DNA of 64,000 nucleotides from Vulcanimicrobiota bacterium (lineage in GTDB: Bacteria > Vulcanimicrobiota > Xenobia > Xenobiales > JADMJV01): the NCBI GenBank assembly GCA_023447635.1, contig JAEXNA010000246.1, positions 58,908 to 122,907 of the forward strand, given 5' to 3'. The notes under the pieces were generated by a model that searched no databases, was not told the DNA's origin, and was given only the letters and a program-made list of their open reading frames with translations. The translations under genes and the position numbers were made by a program. Below are positions 45,222 through 54,930 of the stretch, in pieces (position 1 is the stretch's first letter; every line of letters begins with the position of its first letter).

Positions 45222-45340
45222 TTTGCGAGACTCGCGGCGATGGTCCTTAGCAGATCCTGCGTTTGCTGGAAGTGCTGGTACCATTGCAACGTTTCACTGG
45301 CTCGGATACTGCGGTCGGCGATAAGGCTGGCGGCGTTCAT
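45218..45340 (-). CDS. Possible small protein (40 residues)
   Basis: The frame starts with an ATG at 45340, with AGGGAGAG about 11-13 bases upstream, and could encode MNAASLIADRSIRASETLQW followed by a Gln-rich helix. It is open further upstream from a TTG at 45403. Codon third positions are moderately GC-rich. The stop lies inside the terminator stem, as real genes here often have. No family is recognised, so it could be spurious. Confidence 0.3.
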   Translation of the reverse strand: MNAASLIADRSIRASETLQWYQHFQQTQDLLRTIAASLAK

Positions 45341-45440
45341 AGCGGTCGGGTCTCTCCCTGTCTGGTGTTTCTCGTCGGTCTCCCGGACATTCCCCACCCT
45401 CAAGATAAAGCTTGACCCTTAAAAGGCTCTGAAGAGAGGA

Positions 45441-46610
45441 CTACTCCTGGATTCCAACCCGCTCCAGAATCTCGACCGCCTTCTCTAGCCGCGCCAGCGG
45501 CAAGGCCGTAAAGCAGAGGCGAAGGCAGTGGCCATGAAGCCCTCCAAACGCCTCACCTGGGGCCGAGGAGACGCCTTCGTCCAGCCAGGCGTGCAAGGTG
45601 CGCCAGGCCGCTTCGCGCGAAGGGCAGGGGACAAACAGGTAAGCGCCCGCCGGCGGTTTCTCCAGACCTGGGAAGGCCTCCGAAAGCAGGTCTCGCGCCT
45701 CCTGATAGGCGGAGCACTGCTGCTCCAGAAACTGCAGATACTCCGGGCGGGGAGCGGTCAGTGCGGCCAGCACGGCCTCCTGGAACAGGTCGCTCAAGTT
45801 ATAGATCTGGTGATTGCAGACTCGGCGCATGGTCACCATCAGGTGGCTGGGCGCAGCTATGTAGCCCACCCGCAGACCGGCCATCCCAAAGCTCTTGCTG
45901 AAGGTAAAGACGCTGATCACGCACGGATGCTCGACCTCGTTATCCAGGCTGCCGATCGAGATACGGGGCCGACCGTCGAACACAATGTGTTCGTAGGCCT
46001 CGTCGCTCCACAAAAAGAGCCCTCGTTCCGAAGCGAAACGGTGCAGACCTCGCGCCTCCTCCAGGGTCAAGAGGCGTCCATCAGGGTTGTTCGGGTTGGC
46101 GAAATAGATCGCTTTGGTGCGCGGGGTGACCAGCGGGGCAAGCAGCCCTTCGGGGTCCCTTGCAGCCTGCTCGAAAGAGGCGTCCACCACCACTCCCCCC
46201 ACCGTCTGCACGATGCCTCGAATGAGAGGCCAGTGAGGGCAGAGAACGATCACCTCGTCTCCAGGGTCCAGGCAAGCCTGAGCAACTGTGGCCAGGGCCT
46301 GGGTCGCTCCGCAGGTCACCTGCAGCCCGTCGGGCGCCAGTCGAATCCCGTTGTCTTCCCACAGTTTGCTCGAAAGGGCCCGAAGCAGTTCGGGACGACC
46401 AAATGGATGGGTGTACTCGAAGAACCGCGTGCTGTCCTCAGCGGCTCCCGCGCGTAAGGCGTCGCGGGCTCGCTGGGGCGGCAGCCGATAGGTGTCGCCG
46501 ATATGCAGCGGCAGACAGCGGTCGCCCAACTCTTGAAGTCGAGGCGTTAGCTCGGCGAACACCGACGGGCGAAGGGTCAAGGAGCTTCGGGACAGAACAG
46601 GAGTGCTCAT
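45441..46610 (-). CDS. PLP-dependent class I/II aminotransferase
   Basis: The 389-residue fold-type I enzyme has the PLP Lys in FSKSFGMAGLRVGY, the NPNNPDGR box, SDEAYEHIVFDG, and an LRLCFT box in place of the substrate Arg motif near the C-terminus. It most resembles aspartate/aromatic or methionine-type aminotransferases of the 1-alpha/beta subgroup, but the substrate is unknown. The ATG immediately abuts the ATG of the divergent trhO (CATATG), and no ribosome-binding site is visible before it, so leaderless translation or a later start is possible. Confidence 0.85.
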   Translation of the reverse strand: MSTPVLSRSSLTLRPSVFAELTPRLQELGDRCLPLHIGDTYRLPPQRARDALRAGAAEDSTRFFEYTHPFGRPELLRALSSKLWEDNGIRLAPDGLQVTCGATQALATVAQACLDPGDEVIVLCPHWPLIRGIVQTVGGVVVDASFEQAARDPEGLLAPLVTPRTKAIYFANPNNPDGRLLTLEEARGLHRFASERGLFLWSDEAYEHIVFDGRPRISIGSLDNEVEHPCVISVFTFSKSFGMAGLRVGYIAAPSHLMVTMRRVCNHQIYNLSDLFQEAVLAALTAPRPEYLQFLEQQCSAYQEARDLLSEAFPGLEKPPAGAYLFVPCPSREAAWRTLHAWLDEGVSSAPGEAFGGLHGHCLRLCFTALPLARLEKAVEILERVGIQE

Positions 46611-47435
46611 ATGAACAGCGTCGTTCCCAGCGTCCAGGAAAGGATCCTTGTACGAACCTTTTACCGCTTCTCTCGTCTACCAGCCACCCGAGTCGAGGCG
46701 CTTCGATCCGAACTCCAAGAGATCGGCCTGGCCCAGGGGCTGCGGGGCTCGATCTTGCTTTCGGAAGAGGGCTGTAACGGAACCGTAGCGGGTCCAGAAG
46801 CCGGAGTCGAGGCGCTGTTCGAGGCGATGCGAGCCGACTTCCCCGGGTTGGGCGGACAGGACAGCTGGACCGAAGGGCTGCCGTTTGGCCGCTGGAAAGT
46901 TCTGCACAAGGAGCAGATCGTGGCGGCTCGCGACGCGGACCTGAGCCCCAGCGAAAACCACGCCGGACAGGTCGGGGCCGAGGCCTGGGATGAGGTGCGG
47001 GAACTTGTCCGCCAGGGGAAGGCCCAGATGCTCGATGTTCGTAATGACTACGAGGTCGAGATCGGCACCTTCCCCGAAGCTCGCGACCCCGGCACCTCGA
47101 CCTTCAAAGAGTTTTCCGACTTCCTGGACCGTGAGGTCGGGGCGACGCTCGACCCCGAAGTTCCCACGGCTATCTTCTGCACCGGCGGTATCCGCTGTGA
47201 AAAGGCGCGAATCGACCTGGAGCGACGAGGGTTTTCTCAGATCTTTCAACTGCACGGCGGGATTCTGGGCTATCTCAAGGAGAAACCCGAAGGCGGATTC
47301 CAGGGAGAGTGTTTCGTCTTCGACGAAAGAGTCGCTCTCGACCGTCATCTGCAACCGACCGAGATCTACGAGCGCTGCCCCGGCTGCGGCGACCCGTGGC
47401 CTCGAGGGGAAGCGCATGATTGCGAGGGGAAATGA
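46611..47435 (+). CDS. trhO: tRNA uridine(34) hydroxylase TrhO (rhodanese-type)
   Basis: The 274-residue protein of the YceA/TrhO family makes 5-hydroxyuridine at the tRNA wobble position under O2. The N-terminal ferredoxin-like domain has ILLSEEGCNGTVAG. The rhodanese domain (about 125-240) has MLDVRNDYEVEIG, and the catalytic Cys190 lies in IFCTGGIRCEKA. The segment FQLHGGILGYL and a C-terminal CPGCG zinc-like knuckle follow. AGGAG lies eight bases before the ATG, inside the first codons of the divergent aminotransferase. Confidence 0.93.
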   Translation: MNSVVPSVQERILVRTFYRFSRLPATRVEALRSELQEIGLAQGLRGSILLSEEGCNGTVAGPEAGVEALFEAMRADFPGLGGQDSWTEGLPFGRWKVLHKEQIVAARDADLSPSENHAGQVGAEAWDEVRELVRQGKAQMLDVRNDYEVEIGTFPEARDPGTSTFKEFSDFLDREVGATLDPEVPTAIFCTGGIRCEKARIDLERRGFSQIFQLHGGILGYLKEKPEGGFQGECFVFDERVALDRHLQPTEIYERCPGCGDPWPRGEAHDCEGK

Positions 47436-47457
47436 GATCCAAGGGGTGTGTTCGTCG

Positions 47458-48222
47458 ATGAGCGAGACGACCGAAAATCTGCAGCCAGAGGCTCGTCAGG
47501 GAGCTTTAGCTCGTCTGATGAACAGTATTCGAGGGCTGGTCGATCCCCAGCTGCCGGTCGAAGACCGACGGTCGACGGGGCGGTTCGCCTGCGACCTCGA
47601 GACGTCGTACGTCACCGAGATCGGTGGCACCGGACAGGCCCGTGTCCTCGACGTGTCGCGCCGCGGTCTACGATTGAGCACGGCCCAGCAGTTGGGGCGC
47701 GGGATGACCGTCGCGGTCAAGCCGCCCGCAAGCCTGGACGGCGCCTTCCCTCCCCTCATGGCTCGCGTGATGTGGACCAGGAAGGGCGACCAGGAATGCC
47801 TCTGCGGGCTGCTCCTGCCGCCAGGGACCGAGGATGATCAGAGCTGGCTCGAAGCCTATCTGGCTAGCCAGGGCTTCAACGCCCGGGAGCCGCAGCGGCG
47901 GAAACACGTGCGCGCCGATTCGGACATCCCCGGCGAGCTAGCCCGGGACGCTCAGTTCCCTCTGTCCGTGGTAGTGAAGAACCTCAGCCTGGGCGGGGCG
48001 CTGATCCGCACCGACCAGAGTCTGGAAAAGAACAGCCACTTCAAGCTCGCGCTGGGGCCCCACGGCGACCTTCCGGAACTCGAACTTGCCGGGATCGTGC
48101 TGCGCCAGAGCGGCGGCGACGACGAGGGGCTGAACTACTCGGTGCGCTTCGGCCCCCTTGAGCAGCGGCGTCACACTTTGCTGAAAGAATATATCGTCAG
48201 TCTACTGCGTAAAAACGGCTAA
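47458..48222 (+). CDS. Tandem PilZ-domain protein
   Basis: The protein is 254 residues from the ATG at 47458. A GTG at 47446 and an ATG at 47416 are in-frame alternatives. Two PilZ domains are visible. The first has RSTGR (near residue 37) and DVSRRG. The second has RKHVR (near 148) and NLSLGG. Both carry the full cyclic-di-GMP binding pair (RxxxR and D/NxSxxG), unlike the other tandem-PilZ protein at 23765, whose second motif is degenerate. It overlaps or directly follows trhO, so it is probably in the same transcript. Confidence 0.78.
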   Translation: MSETTENLQPEARQGALARLMNSIRGLVDPQLPVEDRRSTGRFACDLETSYVTEIGGTGQARVLDVSRRGLRLSTAQQLGRGMTVAVKPPASLDGAFPPLMARVMWTRKGDQECLCGLLLPPGTEDDQSWLEAYLASQGFNAREPQRRKHVRADSDIPGELARDAQFPLSVVVKNLSLGGALIRTDQSLEKNSHFKLALGPHGDLPELELAGIVLRQSGGDDEGLNYSVRFGPLEQRRHTLLKEYIVSLLRKNG

Positions 48223-48242
48223 TCTTGGTCCAGGGGAGGGTT

Positions 48243-48268
48243 CCCCCCGGAGGGGCGAGTAGCCCCCC
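48243..48268 (+). promoter_or_regulatory. Hairpin that may hide the ribosome-binding site
   Basis: The GGAGGGG at 48249-48255 upstream of the secreted protein gene can pair either with CCCCCC before it (48243-48248) or with GCCCCCC after it (48262-48268, stem GGGGC-GAGTA-GCCCC). The site is 16 bases from the ATG, longer than usual, so structure could set translation efficiency. Confidence 0.35.
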
Positions 48269-48271
48269 GCT

Positions 48272-49441
48272 ATGAGATGGAAAAACGTTTTTGCGAGAGT
48301 TCTCGGCCTTGGACTGGTCATGGCCACAACCCTGGGCGGTCCGGCGCTGAGCCAGGACATCGACTCTGGGTGGGAAGAGCTGACCCGTCCTGGCGTAGGC
48401 AAAGGGCTGATGATGGAGCCCCGCCTGCTGGGCTTTGGCTCTCGTCTGCACCTGGTCTGGATCGGGACCAACGAGGCGATCAGCAAACCCGAGGTGTTCC
48501 ACACCTCCCTTTCCGGTGGAAGTAAGGACTGGTCGAACCCTCGAGCCCCCTTCTTCGGTCTGAACAAAGGCCGGGCCCGCCGGGTCGCTCTGGGTCGCGC
48601 TCGCAACCTGCTGGCGCTGGTCTTCGAGCGCACTCTGACCCAGGGTAACGACGCCTACGAAGTGCTGCTCTCGCTCTCGGGCGACCACGGCTGGGCCTGG
48701 GGTCGCCTGGTCGAACTCGACAGCTTCGTTTCCGACGTTTCGGGCGGTACCGAGGTCGCTGTCGAGGGCCGCGAGGGCCCCAACCGGACGGAGTTCACCA
48801 TCGCCTGGTCGAGAGACTTCGGCAACGTCAGGGTGGCCAACATGGACGTCCGCGCCTCCCTTCGTCCCGAGGGCGTTCTGGTAGGACAGCACGCCGACGG
48901 CCTCATGAAGATCGACGTCGCTTCGCTGGGCAAAGACGGCTTCTCCGTCGTTTACAACAACGGGATGGGCCTGGCTTCGGCGCACGCTCGACCGCTGGTC
49001 GGTAAGATCGAGGAGGCGACGACTTTCCTGCGCGGCCGCTACGGCGCGTTCTTTACGGTGGCTTCCTCCCCTTACGGACCGTCTCGGATGGCGGTCGGCG
49101 ACTCCTCGACCATCATGGCCTACACCAGCGAAGGTACGGGCTGGAAGAAGGACGACGCTCAAGTGGGAGTGCTGCCCTTCCCCACCTCCGGAGCCGTGGC
49201 GGAAAGCGACATGGACAACGACAAGGACCTGCACGTAGCGGTCAGCGTCCCCGGCGACAAGGGCCCCGAAATCTGGTACGTCGGCCAGGACAAAGGCAAG
49301 TGGGGCAAGGCTGAACTGGTCACCACGCTCAAGCCGGGAGTAGATATGCGCGGCTTCGACATCGGAGTCACCGACAGCTACGCCTTCATCGCCGCCTCGC
49401 AGGGATTCGAGTGCGAATACTGGCGGAAGAAGCTGAAGTAG
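48272..49441 (+). CDS. Secreted protein, probable sialidase-like beta-propeller
   Basis: The 389-residue protein has a signal peptide (VLGLGLVMATTLGGPALSQ). The mature part shows repeated strand pairs and Asp-rich turns (SGDHGWAWGRLVEL, SESDMDNDKDLHVAVS) with the SxDxGxxW flavour of sialidase/BNR repeats. I see no catalytic residues. A periplasmic or extracellular ligand-binding function is plausible. The start follows a possible ribosome-binding-site hairpin. The gene ends just before the long inverted repeat. Confidence 0.6.
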   Translation: MRWKNVFARVLGLGLVMATTLGGPALSQDIDSGWEELTRPGVGKGLMMEPRLLGFGSRLHLVWIGTNEAISKPEVFHTSLSGGSKDWSNPRAPFFGLNKGRARRVALGRARNLLALVFERTLTQGNDAYEVLLSLSGDHGWAWGRLVELDSFVSDVSGGTEVAVEGREGPNRTEFTIAWSRDFGNVRVANMDVRASLRPEGVLVGQHADGLMKIDVASLGKDGFSVVYNNGMGLASAHARPLVGKIEEATTFLRGRYGAFFTVASSPYGPSRMAVGDSSTIMAYTSEGTGWKKDDAQVGVLPFPTSGAVAESDMDNDKDLHVAVSVPGDKGPEIWYVGQDKGKWGKAELVTTLKPGVDMRGFDIGVTDSYAFIAASQGFECEYWRKKLK

Positions 49442-49479
49442 TCCCTACGGCGGGTCTCCCCCTTATGGCCGGGGGGGAG

Positions 49480-50026
49480 GGCCGGCCTGGCGGCCGGGGG
49501 CTTTGTTCGGCCTCGCGGCCGAGGGCTCGCCCGATGCAAGCATCGGGGTTCGTTCTTTGAGAGACGCAAAGAACCAAACGCCTTTCGCCTCAGGCCGGCT
49601 GGGCCAAAAATTGGCAGGACGTTGGGTCTGGATTCGGCCGTGAAGGCCGGGTAAGCCACCGGACTGCAGTCGAGGCACCAACTCAGTAACAGGACTGGTT
49701 TGATCGCTTGGGACGAGACTGGGTACAGTTCGGTCCTCTCCGCCTCCGCCGCCTCTCCCTCCCCCGTCCCCTCCACCAAGCCTTCAGTCTAGGAACCACA
49801 CCCCAGGCTAGTCCTACAACTGAGTCGGTTCCAGTCTCGGACCAGTTGCTTACCCGGCCCCCGCTGTCGAGGCGAGACCCGCAGTCCTGTCAACTTTGGC
49901 CGTGCGGCCACGAAGCACAACGGATTTTTTGGTACTTTTTGATCCCTCAAAAAGTACAAGCGCCCAAGGCCTCGGCCTTGACTCAACCCCGGCCCGTAAG
50001 GCCGACAGACCCGCAGACGTCAGTCT
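49480..50026. repeat. Long imperfect inverted repeat made of two hairpin-rich arms
   Basis: This is the only gene-free stretch over 300 bases (49442-50107). Two arms of about 240 bases are inverted about an axis at 49753. ACTCAGT (49681-49687) mirrors ACTGAGT (49819-49825), AGGACT (49691) mirrors AGTCCT (49810), AGACTG (49716) mirrors CAGTCT (49785), and GGCCGGGTAAGC (49645) mirrors GCTTACCCGGCC (49848). Each arm holds its own small hairpins. One is GTTCTTTG-AGAGACG-CAAAGAAC at 49552-49574, mirrored by GTACTTTTTGA-TCCC-TCAAAAAGTAC at 49932-49957. Others are GGCC-rich stems. The middle 60 bases are pyrimidine-rich. It is probably a pair of diverged copies of one repeat family in head-to-head orientation. 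Confidence 0.75.
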
Positions 50027-50107
50027 GAAAAGCCCTCGCGCAGCGACCAGCCGACAGACCCCCAGCCGTTAAAGCCCCGCGCCCAAGCAAAACGCCGACC
50101 GCTCAGG

Positions 50108-51319
50108 TCAGTCGCTACGTAACGCTTCGATGGGGTCCAGGCGTGAGGCCGAGAGGGCCGGGTAGAAGCCGAAGAAGACGCCGATGAAGGCCGAGGTGCC
50201 GAAGGCCAACACGATGGAGGTCTGGCTGACCACGGGGGGCCAGCCGGCCAATGAGGCAATTCCGACAGCGATAGCGACGCCCAGGACGATTCCCAACGCC
50301 CCGCCGACCAGCGAGAGCACCACGGCCTCGACCAGGAACTGGGCCAGGATATCGCGGCCCCGAGCGCCGATCGCCATGCGGATGCCGATTTCGCGGATAC
50401 GTTCGGTGACGGATACCAGCATGATGTTCATGATGCCGATGCCGCCTACCAGAAGGCTGACCGAGGCGATACCGCCCAGCAGGAACGAAAACACCTTGGC
50501 GCTTTCCGCCGCCGTCTCCATCGCTTCGGCCGAAGACTCCGTGCTGAACCCCTCTTCAGGGTTCTTCACCCGGTGGCGCGAGTCCAGAACGTCTTTGAGC
50601 ACGAGTTGCAGGTCCTCGACGTCGTCGGCCGAGTCGGCCTTCACGATCAGGTTCTGCAGGTACTCGTTGCCTGTCAGTTTGGCGCGCAGAGTGGTGTAAG
50701 GGATCAGGACGCGGTTGTCCTGCGAGCCCCACCCGCTGCTGTTGTCGCCCTTCTCGGTCAAAAGCCCGATCACGGTGAAGGGGAAGTTCCCGATGCGGAT
50801 CGTGGTCCCCACCGGATCGGCCGAGCCGTAAAGTTCGTCTCGCACCTGAGTGCCCAGGACGACCACGTTGTTACCGCCACGCACCTCGGCCTCGTTGAAC
50901 ATGCGCCCGGACTGCAGCGGCCAGTTGGTGATCAGGTCGTACTGCTCGCTGACCCCCACCGTCTCGGTGTTCCAGTTGGTGTTCCCGTAAACAATGCTGC
51001 CGTAGGTGCTGGCCGTCGGAGAGGACGCCGCCACCATGGGCAACTGCGCAATGGACAGCCAGTCGGCTTCGACCAGGCGGTTGTTCTGTCCCGAAGCGCC
51101 TCGATTGCGCCCCTGGCGGAAATTGGGACTGACGGTGATGGTGTTGGTGCCCATCTTCTCGATCGAGGCCTGCATGGCTTGCTGAGCTCCGCTACCGATC
51201 GACAGCATCGAGATCACGGCGGCCACGCCGATGATGATGCCCAGCATAGTCAGCAAAGAGCGCAAGCGGTTACGTAGCAACGCTCTCACTGCGATACGGA
51301 AGGTAAATCCGAAATTCAT
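50108..51319 (-). CDS. MacB-type ABC transporter permease (second of two)
   Basis: The protein is 403 residues from the ATG at 51319, which overlaps the previous stop (ATGA). It has the MacB/FtsX architecture: a first membrane helix (LLTMLGIIIGVAAVISML), a large periplasmic domain (about residues 45-265), and three C-terminal helices (SLLVGGIGIMNIMLVSVTER, then EIGIRMAIGARG and the final helix, ending SASRLDPIEALRSD). It couples ATP hydrolysis of the nearby ATPase to periplasmic export work. It is very similar in layout to the neighbouring permease. Confidence 0.9.
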   Translation of the reverse strand: MNFGFTFRIAVRALLRNRLRSLLTMLGIIIGVAAVISMLSIGSGAQQAMQASIEKMGTNTITVSPNFRQGRNRGASGQNNRLVEADWLSIAQLPMVAASSPTASTYGSIVYGNTNWNTETVGVSEQYDLITNWPLQSGRMFNEAEVRGGNNVVVLGTQVRDELYGSADPVGTTIRIGNFPFTVIGLLTEKGDNSSGWGSQDNRVLIPYTTLRAKLTGNEYLQNLIVKADSADDVEDLQLVLKDVLDSRHRVKNPEEGFSTESSAEAMETAAESAKVFSFLLGGIASVSLLVGGIGIMNIMLVSVTERIREIGIRMAIGARGRDILAQFLVEAVVLSLVGGALGIVLGVAIAVGIASLAGWPPVVSQTSIVLAFGTSAFIGVFFGFYPALSASRLDPIEALRSD

Positions 51320-52520
51320 TCGTGCCTCAACGCCTGGATCGGATCCAGCCGGGAAGCCGACAGGGCGGGGTAGAATCCGAAAAACACCCCGATGCCCACG
51401 GAGGTGCCAAAAGCCAGAACGATCGACTCGTGGCTGACCACCGAGGGCCACCCGGCGATCTTGGCGATCACGTGAGAGACGCCCATCCCCATCAAGACGC
51501 CGATGGCGCCACCGCTCAGGGTCAGCACGATCGCCTCGGCCAGGAACTGGGCCAGGATGTCCCGCCCGCGCGCGCCGATCGCCATACGGATCCCGATCTC
51601 GCGGGTCCGTTCGGTCACCGAGACCAGCATGATGTTCATCACTCCGATGCCGCCCACCAGCAGGCTGACCGAGGCGATGCCGCCCAGCAAAAGGGTAAAG
51701 ATGCGCGTGCTCTCCCCCGCCATCTCGCTGATAGCCGCCATGTTGAAGCCGCCAAAGCCGCCGTTTTCGGGGTCGGTCACGCGATGACGATCGTTGAGGT
51801 AGTCAATGGCGATGGTTTCCAGCGCCTTGACCTCGTCCCGGTTGTGCGCCTGCAGTGTCATGAAGCTCAGCGAGTCTTGACCGCTGAGCTTACGCATCTG
51901 AGTACTATAAGGGATAACGACGGCGTTATCGCGCGAGCCGAAGGAGGCGTTCCCTTTTTCTACCAGCAGCCCGACCACTCGGAACGGCAGGTTCTTGACC
52001 CGGATGGTCTCGCCGATGGGGTCGGCCGAACCAAACAGCTCTTTGCGCACCTCCGACCCCAGCACCACCACGTTGGTTCCCGCATTGATCTCGGACTCAG
52101 TGAACATTCGGCCGGATTCCAGGGCCCAATTACGGATCTCGAGATACTCGGGCGTGCTCCCGATCACCTGACTGTTCCAGTTGGCCGATCCGTAGACCAT
52201 CTGGGCGTTCGACTGCACCATCGGGACCGCCAGTTTGACTTCGGGCAGCGCCTGAACGGCACGCCAGTCGTCCAAGGTCAGCTTCAGCTCCGAGCCCGAC
52301 GAGCCGCGGCTGCGCCCTCGCCGAAATCCTGGCCAGATATGGACCGTGTTGGTACCCAGGCCGGCGATCCGCTCTTCGATGGAGAGTTTGGCCCCGTTGC
52401 CGATAGACAGCATGGCGATCACCGCGCCCACGCCGATGATGATCCCCAGCATAGTCAGGGAAGTGCGAAGTTTGTTGCGAGCCAGGGCGCGCAGGGCGAT
52501 CCGGAAGGTCAGCCACGACC

Positions 52521-52524
<4 letters not shown>
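51316..52524 (-). CDS. MacB-type ABC transporter permease (first of two)
   Basis: The protein is 402 residues from a GTG at 52524 that overlaps the ATPase stop (GTGA). It has the same plan as its neighbour: first helix LTMLGIIIGVGAVIAML, periplasmic domain with SNAQMVYGSANWNSQ and QDSLSFMTLQA, then GIASVSLLVGGIGVMNIML and the three C-terminal helices, ending DPIQALRHE. Two consecutive permeases for one ATPase suggest a heterodimeric transporter. The longer frame upstream runs through the ATPase gene and is not used. Confidence 0.88.
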
Positions 52525-53246
<722 letters not shown>

Positions 53247-53256
53247 GGCCGACCCC

Positions 53257-54930
53257 TTAGAACGACAGCCGGAAGCGCGAGCGCTCTTGCTCGGAGCTTT
53301 CTTCGGAAACGATGATCTGATCGCCGGCCTTGATGTCACCGGAGACGACCACCACGTTCTCCTGTGCCGAAATTCCGGTGACGATGTCCTTCTTGACCGG
53401 CTTCCCGCCGACCAGAACCCACACCACGCCGCGGCGGGTGCCCGGTTCCAGCTCTTTCTCGCGCTTTTTTCGTCCGCCTTCGCCGCCGCCGGGGGTAGCC
53501 GAGGCGGAAGGCGTGGCCGAGGCGCCTGGGGTGGCGCTGGCGGCCGGGGTGGGAGAGCCCGAGGCCGAGGCCGAGGCCTTATCGCCGCGCTTACCGCGTC
53601 CTCCCCGACGATTACCGCCGGGTCCAGGCATCCCTTTTTCCTCTTTGCGTTCGCTGCTGGGTACGTATCGCAGCGCCTGGCTGGGGATCACCAGAGCGTC
53701 CTTGAGCTTCTCGGCGAGAATCTCGACGGTCGCCGTCATTCCCGGCTTGAGCACCTGATCCGGGTTGGCCGCGCTCACCAGCACGCCGTACACCACCACG
53801 TTGGAAGACGTCGAACCTTCCTCGACATCGGGCGCCGAACGCACCTGGGTGACCGTTCCTTCAAATTTTCGTCCGGGGTAAGCGTCGACCGTGAAGGTCA
53901 CCGGAGCGCCCTCGGTCACGCGCCCGATGTCGGCTTCGCTGACTTCGGCCTTGACCTGCATCTGGCTAAGGTCGCGCGCGATGGTGAACAGTTCGGGAGC
54001 CTGGAACGAGGCCGCCACAGTACCGCCTTCGTCGATCTTGCGGTCGATCACGACCCCATCGATGGGCGAGGTGATACTGGTGCGCTGCAGGTTCACGTTG
54101 GCTTCCTGTACACCGGCCTGAGCCTGCGCCACCGACGCTTGCGCCGCCGAGACCTGTGCCGCCGCCGCTTCACGCTGGGCCACGGACGAAGCTAAACGGG
54201 CCTGAGCGGCCCGGACTTCGGTAGCCGCCCCTTCCCGCTGCGCTTTCGCCTGGGCCAGCTGGGCCTGGGCCGACTGCACCTGAGCTTCGGCGGTCTGGAC
54301 TCCTGCCGCGGCGGTCAGGTAGCTGGTTCGAGCAGCGTCGCGGTCGGACAAGGCGACCAGTTCTCTGGTAACCAGGTCTTCCGACCGCTTGTACTGGACC
54401 AGAAAGTTTTCGCTTTCGATTTTGCGACTTTCCAGGGTCGCCCTGGCCGTCTGCACCCCGGCCTGAGCGTTGGCGACACTGGCGTCGGCCTGCTGCAGGG
54501 TCACCCGAGCGGCCGTGATGGCCACGTTGGCCTGGTCGACCGCGGCGTCGGCGCCGGCCAGTTGGGCGGTGGCGTTGGCCAACTGAGCGGTGGCCGACTG
54601 CAAGGAGGCCTGGGAGCGGTTGAGCACGGCCTGGAACTCAGAAGGATCGATCTTGGCCAACACCTGTCCACGTTGCACCGGCGAGTTGAAGTCGACCAGC
54701 ACGGCCGACACGGGTCCGCTGACCTGGCTTCCCACGGTGACCGTGGTGGTCGATTCGATGGTTCCGGTGGCGCTGACGTGGGCCTCCACGGTGCGTTTCT
54801 CGGCTTTTTCGGTCTCGTACGAGATCGGCTTTTCTTTGCCAGTCAGGCTTTTGTAAACAGCGAAGCCTACCAGCAGAAGTAGCAGGCCGCCAATGATCTT
54901 GCCCCAGGGGAATTTACGGTCGGAAGTCAC
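53257..54930 (-). CDS. MacA/HlyD-type periplasmic adaptor with low-complexity insert
   Basis: The protein is 557 residues from a GTG at 54930 that overlaps the methyltransferase stop (GTGA) and has GGAAGGGG upstream. It has an N-terminal membrane anchor (IIGGLLLLLVGFAVYKSL) and lipoyl halves (VGSQVSGPVSAVLVDFNSPV and PIDGVVIDRKI). Between them is a very long Ala/Gln-rich coiled-coil hairpin (about 95-270). Beta-barrel and membrane-proximal regions follow. In the C-terminal region there is a Gly/Arg/Lys patch and a repeated ATPGAS-type Ser/Pro/Thr tract (about residues 455-510). It bridges the inner-membrane exporter to an outer-membrane channel, for which no gene is visible. Confidence 0.9.
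   Translation of the reverse strand: MTSDRKFPWGKIIGGLLLLLVGFAVYKSLTGKEKPISYETEKAEKRTVEAHVSATGTIESTTTVTVGSQVSGPVSAVLVDFNSPVQRGQVLAKIDPSEFQAVLNRSQASLQSATAQLANATAQLAGADAAVDQANVAITAARVTLQQADASVANAQAGVQTARATLESRKIESENFLVQYKRSEDLVTRELVALSDRDAARTSYLTAAAGVQTAEAQVQSAQAQLAQAKAQREGAATEVRAAQARLASSVAQREAAAAQVSAAQASVAQAQAGVQEANVNLQRTSITSPIDGVVIDRKIDEGGTVAASFQAPELFTIARDLSQMQVKAEVSEADIGRVTEGAPVTFTVDAYPGRKFEGTVTQVRSAPDVEEGSTSSNVVVYGVLVSAANPDQVLKPGMTATVEILAEKLKDALVIPSQALRYVPSSERKEEKGMPGPGGNRRGGRGKRGDKASASASGSPTPAASATPGASATPSASATPGGGEGGRKKREKELEPGTRRGVVWVLVGGKPVKKDIVTGISAQENVVVVSGDIKAGDQIIVSEESSEQERSRFRLSF

Noticed and set aside
46990..47457. N-terminal extension of the second tandem-PilZ protein
   Set aside because: It runs in another frame through trhO, which has clear rhodanese and zinc-knuckle motifs.
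49460..49780. Minus-strand small frames in the gene-free gap
   Set aside because: Frames of 60-130 residues cross the hairpin-rich repeat, have Arg/Pro/Gly composition and no ribosome-binding site. Frames inside palindromic repeats arise readily by chance.
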